Shown here one piece after another: positions 10,201 to 18,259 of a DNA stretch of 64,000 nucleotides. The DNA comes from JAJEFO01 sp022819605 (GTDB lineage: Bacteria > Pseudomonadota > Alphaproteobacteria > Rhodobacterales > Rhodobacteraceae). Both the position numbers and the translations under genes were made by a program. Position 1 is the stretch's first letter; the number at the start of each line of letters is the position of its first letter. The stretch is from the NCBI GenBank assembly GCA_965221545.1, contig OZ244901.1, positions 2,790,001-2,854,000 of the forward strand. The letters are read 5' to 3'. The notes below the pieces were generated by a model. The model made no database searches, was not told where the DNA came from, and saw nothing but the letters and a program-made list of their open reading frames with translations.

Positions 10201-11032
10201 ACGCATCGAACGCCTCATCCGGCGCGAAGGCGGCAAATGGTTCAAGGTCTAAAGTTGTATCTTCGCCAGCCAACTCAATAAGCTCATGATACGGCAGCAA
10301 AAAACCGTCCTCGCATTTCGCTCGAATTGTGTGATGGACGTTGCGTTCCCAAATTACCGAGCTCGGCCTTTCATCAGTGGCGTGCGCATACTCGACTAAC
10401 GGTTCAACGTGTGAAACTCGGCCGACCCCGATGATGACTCGACGTGGGTCCTCAGACAGCGGCGTTGCCTTTGCGTAAAAGAAACAGAGCGAAGCCTGCG
10501 GCTGAACGGCACTGAAAAATGCATCGAGGAGTGCAAGCTGGTTATCGCGTGCCTGTACCCAGATCGAGCTTCCATGCTTCAAGTTCGGCTCGCGGTTTTC
10601 GTCATAGTCGATGCCGAACCGTTCGGCCCGCCCGATTTCGCCCTCTTCTCCGCGAACGAAATCGCGCAGCATCCAGGCGTAGGGCGTGCAAGCAGCCGCA
10701 AAGGCGGGGTGGGCAAATGTCGTCTTTCTGAAGCCCTCATAGCCTGGCTCAAACGACTGATAGGGGTGCGTAAACGATCGCTGATAACCGCGATCAGACA
10801 TGAACGCGCCGTGCTCTTCCGCGCAGGGAGGCAACTGCTCGGCGGAAAGCTCGCTCCATGCACGCCCTGCATGCTCAGCCTCGAATCCATCATTTCGGCT
10901 TTTTGAGGTCCGTTTCAAGGCCAGACAGGCATGGTTGGCGAGCGGGTTCCGGCAAATATGGCCGGTCCAGCCGAGGTCACTCCACGGAACCCGAATGGAA
11001 ATGTGACGCACGGGGAGGGCTGCACTCGTCAT
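7295..11032 (-). CDS. Large RecD-like SF1 helicase with a C-terminal PD-(D/E)XK nuclease domain
   Basis: A 1245-residue protein. Residues 1 to about 600 are a family-specific N-terminal region opening with HISIRVPWSDLGWTGHICRN and containing cysteine motifs such as LPPCAEEHGAFM. The motor follows: Walker A VGPAGSGKTT (about 641-650), Walker B VVIDEAS (about 723-729), motif III GDTRQLPPIGAG (about 753-764), and the late SF1 motifs YAITVHKSQGSEF and LLYTALTRHK. The last 125 residues resemble a nuclease: RSKSEVIVADIL, then Asp1168 in RYPDFTV and Glu1183 in VVIEHLG. It would unwind and cut DNA using ATP. The start ATG 11032 has GGAG eight bases upstream and lies 9 bases after the stop of the Hsp70-like gene, so it is the third gene of the operon. 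Family membership of the motor is firm; the defence role is inference. Confidence 0.85.
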   Translation of the reverse strand: MTSAALPVRHISIRVPWSDLGWTGHICRNPLANHACLALKRTSKSRNDGFEAEHAGRAWSELSAEQLPPCAEEHGAFMSDRGYQRSFTHPYQSFEPGYEGFRKTTFAHPAFAAACTPYAWMLRDFVRGEEGEIGRAERFGIDYDENREPNLKHGSSIWVQARDNQLALLDAFFSAVQPQASLCFFYAKATPLSEDPRRVIIGVGRVSHVEPLVEYAHATDERPSSVIWERNVHHTIRAKCEDGFLLPYHELIELAGEDTTLDLEPFAAFAPDEAFDAFSYGSEHVTDDEAIASLSSILNALETMKDVVTFDVQKAIAWINAELNRLWEMRGPFPGLGSALEAFGVTNGTLVALEIERKLRDADGIWTEDPWSWVERAIEDLSLLPAGLHRYLGPKILGLYRQLPEERRTLLKLLSRFAITADQARRYYQPTHRETRGVVESDGELIENPYLLFELDRVALDAIRATTIDRGVFAQDFIDQRHPLPGMDPITEVLDPRRVRALAIDVLEDSAQIEGNTLLLRDTVIERIEGLQVFPQCPASRDVFDAFETQLSPQILVDRDAKENLTLQLERLSDVGTRIREFVMRRVERGRRHEAAHDWRQLVDEAIEFEAATDDLVDQAGRKEKAVALAEIFAARMAVLVGPAGSGKTTLLKALASIAEVASGDVLFLAPTGKARVRMEQVTKSFRAQTIAQFLLKLGRYDTETGAYRLLGSERKSAEHSTVVIDEASMLTEEQLAATIDALGAVKRFILVGDTRQLPPIGAGRPFVDIANALKARQNGYAELRVQQRQNGAASRLDMLLASWFSDTRDNPESDLVWDRIAKNRDSSILKFIRWDTPRELQENLTVALKSSLANSSKDTDWFAASIGGSEYEGNIYFHAGSDGRDGAGSATEAWQILSPVWARDWGVEALNDFIHRRYRGDEIERVQGEKKWFRRTIAPVGPQRFIYGDKVINVRNKSRSRVWPKDGSIQYVANGEIGTIVGESRWGKSKYVPRNIDVEFSTQPGHKYKFWRSEIEGEQDNPTLQLAYAITVHKSQGSEFSRVFLVLPANNPLLSRELLYTALTRHKVSLTVLHQGDLSELKAYASADRSEVARRLTNLFETPDPISVSITDKPVMMDSRLIHRTRSGLFVRSKSEVIVADILSGLGLEYAYEQPFVGSDGTTRYPDFTVEDDDTGETVVIEHLGMLTDPGYQAAWKKKLSWYRKNGVDLSGGTRAQLLITEDAPNGSIDAAEIEKRLRSVFGR

Positions 11033-11041
11033 GGGTCGCTC

Positions 11042-12406
11042 CTAGTCGTAAATCGCCTTGTGATCTTGATAGTCCGGGATGCCCGACTCTCGCGGTTTCT
11101 TGATCTCGACATCCTCGAATCGGCTGGGGAGGCGGAACTCCGGACCCTCACCGAATGGCACCGACAGACCGAATGCAATCAGGAATCGGTGATAGTCGTT
11201 CGGTACGATGCTCCGAAGATCAAGGCCTGGTGGTGACGGGACCTCTGCGAGCTTCAGCGGCGGACTGCCAAACTGGCGCATGTTCCGCGCAGAATAGGCA
11301 CCTTCGAGAGCCGATTGATAAAATCCTGAGTTCATTCCGCCGCCACCGATGAAGACTTGCATGGGTCGCAGTCCGGCATCCCATGTTGGCCGTCTGAGAG
11401 TTCGAACTTTGGCATTGCGCTGCAAAGCAGTCGCGCGCCAGTCGCCTGGATCCTTCCGCTTGCCCTTGGCGACGACCCGGCTCACCAGGATTTGGACCTT
11501 GGTCGTGAGAGGTTCGAATTCCGCGTCCATCCTGTCGAACTCGGGCGCGAGGATGAGGTCTCGGATCTCCGAGAGGAGAGAGATATCATCTCTCGCGTGT
11601 CCGCGATTTCCGAGGATGTCGCCTGCCAGCCACTCGACACCAAGGGCCTCAACCTCTCCCGAGTAGAAGTTGATCTCCTCCTCGCCCTGAGGACGTCTTA
11701 ATGCGAAGACAACACCATCGAGCGTGCCGCCGCCAACATCGAAGTAGATGTAGACACCTTCCGCCGCCGATGGGCTTGTCGCGAAGGAAAGAACAGCTGC
11801 AGCGATCTCCGGATAGAATTGGCATTCGCTTCGAGTTGGATCCTCAAGGTCACAGTCACGCAAGTAGTCTTCGGCGGCGTGACCAAGGAATCTGTTCCGT
11901 GGCGGCTCTTCAGACCAGCGCCATGCTGTCGCGAGGACCCTTTGAAACGTGTCTGCGACAGGAGCGTCGCAGTGCTGAACCGGAAGGCCGACGTTTGCAG
12001 ACCAATTGATCTGGCGTCCTCCGATATGACGGGCCCAAGTCGATTCAACCAATTTTCGCGCGCGTCGCAAGACCACGGAGAGAAAGTGCGCTGAAAGCCC
12101 TTCGGCAAGAACTTCCCGCTCTTGCACGTAGCCTCGGAGACTTGCGCCCACACGCAGCTGACCCCGCTCGGCGAGGGCCATCTTGAGATAGCCGATGGAC
12201 GTGTCCGGGTGGGGTTCGTGTCCCGGCTTGGGAATCTCGAGTGTCCCGTCCCGTTCCACGGTCACGACCGAGGCAAGCAGTGCACCCTCGGTGGCCTGCC
12301 CCGAGAAGTCGCAGACCATCGTTCCGATTCCTTCGGAGCGCGCACAGACTTTTGTGAAACGCGTGCCGAAATCGATTCCGAGATTGATGAAGATCACATC
12401 TGACAT
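11042..12406 (-). CDS. Hsp70/actin-like ATPase
   Basis: A 454-residue protein with the sugar kinase/Hsp70/actin ATPase fold. Phosphate-1 loop: NLGIDFGTRFTKVCAR (about residues 8-23). Phosphate-2: YIYFDVGGGTLDGVVF. Adenosine loop: MQVFIGGGGMNSGF. It lacks the substrate-binding domain of true DnaK, so it is a stand-alone nucleotide switch rather than a chaperone. It starts at ATG 12406 inside the end of the SNF2 gene (13-base overlap) and ends 9 bases before the RecD-like gene. This implies translational coupling and probably a complex in fixed stoichiometry. The role may be regulatory, such as sensing or gating the two helicases. I know of no assigned name. Confidence 0.8.
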   Translation of the reverse strand: MSDVIFINLGIDFGTRFTKVCARSEGIGTMVCDFSGQATEGALLASVVTVERDGTLEIPKPGHEPHPDTSIGYLKMALAERGQLRVGASLRGYVQEREVLAEGLSAHFLSVVLRRARKLVESTWARHIGGRQINWSANVGLPVQHCDAPVADTFQRVLATAWRWSEEPPRNRFLGHAAEDYLRDCDLEDPTRSECQFYPEIAAAVLSFATSPSAAEGVYIYFDVGGGTLDGVVFALRRPQGEEEINFYSGEVEALGVEWLAGDILGNRGHARDDISLLSEIRDLILAPEFDRMDAEFEPLTTKVQILVSRVVAKGKRKDPGDWRATALQRNAKVRTLRRPTWDAGLRPMQVFIGGGGMNSGFYQSALEGAYSARNMRQFGSPPLKLAEVPSPPGLDLRSIVPNDYHRFLIAFGLSVPFGEGPEFRLPSRFEDVEIKKPRESGIPDYQDHKAIYD

Positions 12407-15400
12407 CGGACGACTCTCGTTACGAAGATCAGTCCGCCCGCGAGATCCGTAAAGGTCGGATCAACATGGCTTCCGACCCCGATCCGCTGAAGCTTGCTTT
12501 CGAGGTGCTCCCTTTGCTTGTTGACTTGTGTCTTGAAGAGGGCCGCGCCGCGTTCCTTTCCTTCGCTCTGCAGCTTTTTAATTCGTTGATCAAGGTCCGC
12601 GATCTTCCGTTCCGCCAGGCGCTCGGCACTTGTTCTCTGCTGGCTTGCACGATGCGCATTCTCGAGTTTGAACTCGACCGATCGTTCGTGGAATTCGTTG
12701 CCGAGCCCGTCCTCGCAGCGCTTGTAGCATTCGAGAGCGGATCTCAGGTCGCTCTCTGAGACAGCGCCATGGGGCAGGCGCTGCCCGCGCCGCGAGGCCG
12801 TCACGACGAGCCGTTCCGCCTCAGTCGGATCAAGCGAGATCCCTGTCGAGACAGCGACGGCTTGGTAGGCGATGATCGACTCTCGTCGGATGCCTTTGAG
12901 GTCCCACCGCTGGCAGGCATATGCATAGAGACCAGGTGGGATGTCGGTGTCGCTCCCAGACAGCTCGATGGCCACCGGGGGCGTTGTCGGAGCATCCTCC
13001 ACGGCTCGCTTCTCCTCAATCCAGCGGATCAGCGGGTGCATCGGATCGATGATTTCCGCGCCTCTTGGAACTGTGCCGCCGGCTCTGGGATCAAAGACGC
13101 AAGTGATTGGGCTTGCCGCTGTATCCAGGCGTGTGCGCCTGGTGGTGCGCGTCCGCGCGACAAGCGCAGCGAGGTCGTGCCGTGCTTCGGTTGACAGGCT
13201 GATCTTGGCCTGGTGCGCACGATCCACAACCGGTTCGATCAAGGTACCCGGGAAATAAGCCTCGAAAAAGTCATCAACGAGCGCGAAGAGTTCTTCCGGA
13301 GACAACCATCGACCTGCAGCGCGCGCGTCGTTGATCGAATCCATCAGGTAGTCGGAGAATCCAATCAAGTTGACGGCCTGGGACTCCAGCCGGTCTTGCT
13401 CCTGTTTCAGGTACTCGATCGCATGCAGCTTCTCCTCCGCAAATTTCTCTCTCTGCTCATCGGTGAGCCTTGGGTTGAAGAGGCTTTCCAGAATGTCCTC
13501 GCTCACGTCGCCGAGAATCTGCTCCAGGTCGCCTATCGTTTCCCTGAACACGCCGATCCTGTCGTAGAGCCGCTCCAGGATTCGATCCTCGATCGTGTCC
13601 TCGACAAATAGGTTCACGATGCTTATGCGTTCTGCTTTCTGCCCGAGCCGGTCAATGCGACCGATGCGCTGTTCGACCCGCATGGGGTTCCAGGGCAAAT
13701 CGTAATTGACGAGCGACCGGCAGAACTGGAGGTCAATCCCCTCGCTCCCCACTTCCGACGACAGCAGAATCGAGGGGCCTTCAGGGTCCGCAAATCGCTT
13801 CAGAACCTCATTGCGCTCTTCCCGTGATCGCTTGTCGCTTCCCATGATAAGGGCGGTGTCGAAGCCGTCTGCCTCCAGGCGGCGCTGAAGATAGGTGAGT
13901 GTGCCGCGGAAGAAGGCGAAGATGATCACCTTCTCGTTTGGATGCTTGAGAATGAGCGGGCGGAGGTACTCGTCCCTGAGCTTGAGGTATTTGCTGTCCT
14001 TTTCTTCAAGCTCCCCAGCCAAGGAGATGTCGATCTCGGGAAGCTCTGGCAGTTCGTCTTGCCCGGGTGTGATCAGACCTCCGAAGTCCTCCCAGGCGAT
14101 TTCTTCGAGAATGTCCTGTTCATGCCAGCCGTAGAGCGCGGCCGGCAGCGAGCTCGCCATCTGGCGCTGCCGACTGATCAGGGCGAAGACGGAGACCCCT
14201 TCAAGTCCATAGGACCGGTCGCGAAGCACCCGTGTGACACGCTCATAGGTTTGACGTTCTTCGGGGCTGAAGCTCACGGACAATGTCATCGGATCCCGAA
14301 AGACGCGGTCGGGAATGACATCACGTTTCCGGCTTCGTGTGATGTAGGGCGAGATCAAGGATCGTGCCTCCAGGCGTCGTCCGATTTCTACCCGCCGGGC
14401 GGGAGAAAGATGTTTGGTGGCGCGGAGTTCCTCGGCCAGGGCGGGAAGCACGCGATCATTCTGAAAATACACATTTGTCGATGCCGCATCGAGCGATCTG
14501 GCGGCCGCAGTCAAATCTGGCCGAGTTCTCCAGACATGTCTCTGCGCGGCGACCACGGGAGAATTGGCCTGCAACATCCGATCAAACTGGTGCGCGTCCT
14601 CGAAAGAGTAGGGATCAAGAAGGCGCATCAGGTTGAAGAGGTTCTCGGAACCCAGCTGGACCGGTGTCGCCGTCAGCAATGCGAGGTGCCTCGAGGCATC
14701 GCTGAGAAGCCGGCCGAGAGCGTGGGTGAGCGTCGAGGGGTTGCGCATGTAATGCGCCTCGTCGATCACGACGAGGTCGATAAGCGGCTCGTCATCTTCA
14801 TCGGATACGGCACGCAGAAGGCGCCCGATGGCCGCGCGCGGGTTGGTCTGCCGAGAAGCTTCATCGTCACCATAGTTCCGCGGCGGACGTGCAGCTTCGA
14901 AGCTGGCAATCAGGATGAAGTTGTTTGTGCCCGGCGATGACCGTGCGCGTGTCAGCCGCTCTTCCAATTTCCGCGCGTCAACGATATCGGCTTCAATTCC
15001 AAACAGCCGCTGAAGGTCATCGCGCCATTTGATCCTCAGCATCGATGGGCAGATGATGAGGAGACGTTTGGCGTGTTCTCGCGCCTCTATCTCTTTCCAG
15101 AGGTAGATCGCCTCAATGGTTTTCCCGAGGCCGACCTCGTCTGCAATCAAGATTCGTCCTGTTGGAGACTCCACGAACTTCATGACAGGCTTGAACTGGT
15201 GCGGATAGAAGTCCGTGCGACTCGATTCCATCGAGTAGAAGACGTCCGTGAGTTCGCCGCGGATCTTTTCGAGGGCAAGTGTGCGCCTCAGCGTGGCCGG
15301 GCCACTCCACTTTCGTTGCGCGAGAAGATCCCGTACATCTTCTTCCTGGTCCGGGATCGCTTCCAGTTCCTGGTCGCGCTTGAACTTCCGATCGTTCGGA

Positions 15401-15552
15401 CCAAATTCGACCTGAACCATGGTCCAGGGGCCTGCCTGCTTTGTCCTCCCCGTGGTGACACCAAACTTTGATCGGTCGGCCTTGAGGCGTACCCGAAGAC
15501 CAGGGGTTTCGAAGCGTGGGCCCTCGGCGTGTAATTCATTGGAGGAGTCCAT
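12394..15552 (-). CDS. SNF2/RapA-type helicase, first gene of the three-gene operon
   Basis: A 1052-residue protein of the SF2 SNF2 group. Motif I is ADEVGLGKTIEA (about 137-148), motif Ia ICPSMLRIKW, motif II VVIDEAHYMRN (DEAH about 264-267), motif III TATP (about 294-297). The C-terminal helicase half has SSEVGSEGIDLQF and QRIGRIDRLGQ, typical of RapA/HepA-like enzymes. The C-terminal 250 residues end in a charged coiled coil (ERKIADLDQRIKKLQSEGKE). It should translocate on double-stranded DNA and remodel protein-DNA complexes. I moved the start from the upstream limit of the frame (15738) to ATG 15552, which has a GGAG eight bases before it. The frame upstream of it is not protein-like. 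Its last codons overlap the next gene. Confidence 0.85.
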   Translation of the reverse strand: MDSSNELHAEGPRFETPGLRVRLKADRSKFGVTTGRTKQAGPWTMVQVEFGPNDRKFKRDQELEAIPDQEEDVRDLLAQRKWSGPATLRRTLALEKIRGELTDVFYSMESSRTDFYPHQFKPVMKFVESPTGRILIADEVGLGKTIEAIYLWKEIEAREHAKRLLIICPSMLRIKWRDDLQRLFGIEADIVDARKLEERLTRARSSPGTNNFILIASFEAARPPRNYGDDEASRQTNPRAAIGRLLRAVSDEDDEPLIDLVVIDEAHYMRNPSTLTHALGRLLSDASRHLALLTATPVQLGSENLFNLMRLLDPYSFEDAHQFDRMLQANSPVVAAQRHVWRTRPDLTAAARSLDAASTNVYFQNDRVLPALAEELRATKHLSPARRVEIGRRLEARSLISPYITRSRKRDVIPDRVFRDPMTLSVSFSPEERQTYERVTRVLRDRSYGLEGVSVFALISRQRQMASSLPAALYGWHEQDILEEIAWEDFGGLITPGQDELPELPEIDISLAGELEEKDSKYLKLRDEYLRPLILKHPNEKVIIFAFFRGTLTYLQRRLEADGFDTALIMGSDKRSREERNEVLKRFADPEGPSILLSSEVGSEGIDLQFCRSLVNYDLPWNPMRVEQRIGRIDRLGQKAERISIVNLFVEDTIEDRILERLYDRIGVFRETIGDLEQILGDVSEDILESLFNPRLTDEQREKFAEEKLHAIEYLKQEQDRLESQAVNLIGFSDYLMDSINDARAAGRWLSPEELFALVDDFFEAYFPGTLIEPVVDRAHQAKISLSTEARHDLAALVARTRTTRRTRLDTAASPITCVFDPRAGGTVPRGAEIIDPMHPLIRWIEEKRAVEDAPTTPPVAIELSGSDTDIPPGLYAYACQRWDLKGIRRESIIAYQAVAVSTGISLDPTEAERLVVTASRRGQRLPHGAVSESDLRSALECYKRCEDGLGNEFHERSVEFKLENAHRASQQRTSAERLAERKIADLDQRIKKLQSEGKERGAALFKTQVNKQREHLESKLQRIGVGSHVDPTFTDLAGGLIFVTRVVRCQM

Positions 15553-15833
15553 TGAATTCACTCCAGAGAGAAACTCCAATTGCCAGTGTCTGCGTTCAAC
15601 ATATGTGAGACGCCAAGGCAAGGCACTGCTGTCCCAGGTGCATGAAGAAGAGAAATTTGAATGCGCGTTGATGGACAGGCGCAAGGCCCAACGAACTGTA
15701 TAGGTGCAGAGACTGACCTCCTGCCAATTCATGGGCACCTGTCACGGTCTCTGACGAGGATTGATTTCCGTACCGCACAGACCGAGTACTTCGAAGAACG
15801 TCGCAAGCAGAACCTGCGCAGGCATGCAACGAT
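15553..15833. other. Likely promoter region of the three-gene operon
   Basis: The 281 bases between the SNF2 start and the left inverted repeat hold no supportable gene. The minus-strand promoter of the SNF2/Hsp70-like/RecD-like operon should lie here. I could not pick out a convincing -35/-10 pair. Confidence 0.35.
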
Positions 15834-15870
15834 GGCCCTAAACCAACATAGGTACCGAATCCGCCATAGG
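15834..15870. repeat. Left terminal inverted repeat of a small mobile remnant
   Basis: The 37 bases here are an inverted copy of 16312-16348. By hand 32 of 37 positions match, including the uninterrupted 15-base core CAACATAGGTACCGA. The pair bounds about 515 bp that contain a decayed serine recombinase. Repeat length and association with a serine recombinase recall Tn3-family ends (about 38 bp), but the usual terminal GGGG is not seen and I found no clear target-site duplication. Confidence 0.75.
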
Positions 15871-16029
15871 GAATTTCATTTCGCCCAGCATTGGTTGGCG
15901 CATCATCGATCTGGCGGCTCCCAGTTTTCCGGGATGATTCTGTGCGCAGTTTTGGGGGGCAGGACGTCAGTGTTGTCCTGCAGCCGGTCCTGCGTGTGAG
16001 CGTACTCGCTTGGCAGGTTGATGTACCCC

Positions 16030-16307
16030 CATGCCTTGGGCGAATGGAGCGCGACCATTCTGGAGGAACTGCGCGAAGGAGATGTCCTGATCGTCAGCGA
16101 GCTCTAACGGCAAGGAATGCTACCGGAAATCCGCTTGGGTGATCGAAAGGACCAGGCAAGAGCAAGATTGAACCGTTTCGTCCGAAGATCGAGGCGCTGC
16201 CCGCGGACGGATCGCCCCGGAAGTTCATAGCGAAACGCTGCAACACAACACACGGCAGCTTCGCAAACTGGATGAAGAAGAACGGAATCAAGAAACACGA
16301 GACATAA
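16030..16307 (+). pseudogene. Decayed serine recombinase with internal deletion
   Basis: Two pieces of a small serine recombinase are visible in different frames. The first (16030-16101) reads ATILEELREGDVLIVSEL and then a stop, matching the GDVLIVSELSRL core of the catalytic domain. The second (16143-16307) reads SKGPGKSKIEPFRPKIEALP ... FIAKRCNTTHGSFANWMKK and matches the C-terminal helix-turn-helix that follows the GRPKGPGKSK hinge. About 100 residues between them are missing, as is the N-terminal Ser motif. It lies inside a pair of inverted repeats, so it is the cargo or former resolvase of that element. Confidence 0.65.
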
Positions 16308-16311
16308 GGAT

Positions 16312-16348
16312 CCTTTGGCGGAATCGGTACCTATGTTGCGTTAAGGCC
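16312..16348. repeat. Right terminal inverted repeat of the small mobile remnant
   Basis: This is the reverse-complement partner of 15834-15870 (32 of 37 matching). Mismatches fall at outer positions 5, 9 and 10 and at inner positions 26 and 34. It marks the right limit of the accessory block as I read it; the next gene is a TRAP transporter subunit with core-like composition. Confidence 0.75.
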
Positions 16349-16858
16349 GGGCTGGCCGAACCAGTCTCAAAGCGAGAATGTCCCTGACGGATTGCATGTC
16401 GACAGCATTGCGGCATTGACGCCTTGCACCGCTTCATGCCTTCATCGATATCCATCATGATCTATCCTCGAGATTTCGATCCGTTTGCGCCCGTCCCGTC
16501 CGGCGGCTGCGAGAGGGAAACCCGAGAAACTCGACCTTCCTTGAGCAGCATCAAGAGCGCCCTGCCCTGCCCCGCCGATTGAACTGCAGGCCCGCCCACC
16601 CCATGTAACGCTCGAATTACAATTTGACAAGTTTTATTCAAATGCCTGTTTGGAAACACATACATTCGCTTGGAGACGACGAACCGTGAGGCGGCTACTG
16701 CTCGGGAAACCCTTGTTTCCAAGGACAAACGCGCGCAGTGGGCGCAATTCACGACATTGGACCTGCAATGCGAATCTGCACTGAAGGTCCCCGGGCAGAA
16801 AATCAGCCTAGATCCTTCCCGGCGAGACGGGGCTGCACCGAGAGCAAAGACGGACGAC
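16349..16858. other. Gene-free spacer with a small inverted repeat
   Basis: The 510 bases between the mobile remnant and the end of dctM hold no supportable gene. One local feature is ATTTGA at 16622-16627 with TCAAAT at 16638-16643, a perfect 6-bp inverted repeat with a 10-base spacer in an AT-rich pocket. It has the look of a repressor site, but no regulator lies beside it. Confidence 0.35.
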
Positions 16859-18259
16859 CTATGCGAGGCTTGGAAGCCAAAGGACGATCCATGGAAATGC
16901 AACAAGCAGCGCGATCGTGACGGCGTCCGTGGCGAAAAAGGGCATGACGCCCCTGAACACGTCTTGCACAGTGAGGTCGTCCCTGACGCCTGCCACGACA
17001 AAGCAGTTCAGGCCGATCGGAGGCGTGATCAGGCAGAATTCCGCCATTTTCACGACAAGGATGCCGAACCAGATCGCGCACATCGGCCCCGACATTCCGA
17101 AGGAGCTTTCGGCTGCAGTGACGCTTTCTCCACCGTTCAGCGCCATCACCGCGGGATAGACCACTGGGAGCGTCAGCAGAAGCATGCCGATTGCATCCAT
17201 GAACATGCCAAGAATGGCGTAGGCCAGCAGGATGCAGACGAGGATCAGCCACGGCGAATAGGTGAGCGACGTGATCCAGTCCGAGAACGCGCCTGGCAGG
17301 TCAGCAAAGCCGAGAAAGCGCACGTAGATCAGCACGCCCCAGATGATCGTGAAAATCATCACCGAAAGCTTCGCCGTTTCCCGAAGGGCATCACGAAATT
17401 CCGGCCAGCGCATGCCCCGGTAGACCGCCATGAGAAACACCACAAAGGCACCGATTGCCCCGCCTTCCGTGGGCGTACCCCATGCGTCCCCGCCAAACGG
17501 ATTATAGACGAAGCAGATGATGGTCACGACGACAAAGACGATTGGCAGGGCCGGCGGAAGGGAGACGAGGCGCTCGCGCCAAGAGAAGCCAGTGACGCGC
17601 GGTCCGAAATTCGGGATCACCAGTGCCATTCCGACGATGAGCATCCCGTAGATCAGGGCGGAAAACGCGCCAGGCACGAATCCCGCGAGCAGAAGCCTGC
17701 CGACGTCCTGCTCCACGATGATGGCATAGATCACGAGGATGGCCGAGGGCGGGATGAGCGATGCCAGCGTACCGCCGGCAGCAACCACGCCGGCGGCGAA
17801 CTGCTTCTTGTATCCGATCTTCAGCATCTCGGGAATCGCGATTCGCGCAAAGACGGCAGCGGTTGCGACCGAAGCACCCGAGACCGCCGCGAAGCCTGCT
17901 GTCGCGAAAATCGTTGCGACGGCCAGCCCTCCGGGAACCCACGCGACCCAGCGCTTGGCCGCCTCGAACAACGCGCGCGTCAAGCCTGCATAGTAGGCCA
18001 GGTAGCCGATCAGAATGAACGTCGGGATCAGGGACAGCGCCTGGGATGTCACTTTCGAGTGGGGCACCTGACCCGCCGTCTTCACGGCGACCGACAGAGC
18101 CCAGCCGAAGTCACCTGCCCCGTAGTCCTTCTTCGCCCAGAATATCCAGATCAACCCCACCAACCCCGCCAGTCCCGCGGCGAACGCCACGCGCATCCCC
18201 AGGAACACGAGAATCAGCATGCCGCCGGTCACCCAGATTCCGATCTCGATCGGTTCCAT
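16859..18259 (-). CDS. dctM: TRAP transporter large permease subunit DctM
   Basis: A 466-residue inner-membrane protein with about 12-14 hydrophobic segments, the ion-coupled permease of a tripartite ATP-independent periplasmic transporter. Typical stretches are FAAVSGASVATAAVFARIAIPEM, GTLASLIPPSAILVIYAII and FMDAIGMLLLTLPVVYP, with EFCLITPPIGLNCFVV near the end. The start ATG 18259 overlaps the dctQ stop by one base (TGATG), giving coupled translation. The frame is open further upstream, but those 72 codons are out-of-frame dctQ. The substrate of the system is not evident; TRAP systems usually import organic acids. Confidence 0.92.
   Translation of the reverse strand: MEPIEIGIWVTGGMLILVFLGMRVAFAAGLAGLVGLIWIFWAKKDYGAGDFGWALSVAVKTAGQVPHSKVTSQALSLIPTFILIGYLAYYAGLTRALFEAAKRWVAWVPGGLAVATIFATAGFAAVSGASVATAAVFARIAIPEMLKIGYKKQFAAGVVAAGGTLASLIPPSAILVIYAIIVEQDVGRLLLAGFVPGAFSALIYGMLIVGMALVIPNFGPRVTGFSWRERLVSLPPALPIVFVVVTIICFVYNPFGGDAWGTPTEGGAIGAFVVFLMAVYRGMRWPEFRDALRETAKLSVMIFTIIWGVLIYVRFLGFADLPGAFSDWITSLTYSPWLILVCILLAYAILGMFMDAIGMLLLTLPVVYPAVMALNGGESVTAAESSFGMSGPMCAIWFGILVVKMAEFCLITPPIGLNCFVVAGVRDDLTVQDVFRGVMPFFATDAVTIALLVAFPWIVLWLPSLA

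Noticed and set aside
15553..15738. 62-codon upstream extension of the SNF2 gene
   Set aside because: The sequence is not protein-like and ATG 15552 has a well-spaced GGAG, so the extension was not used.
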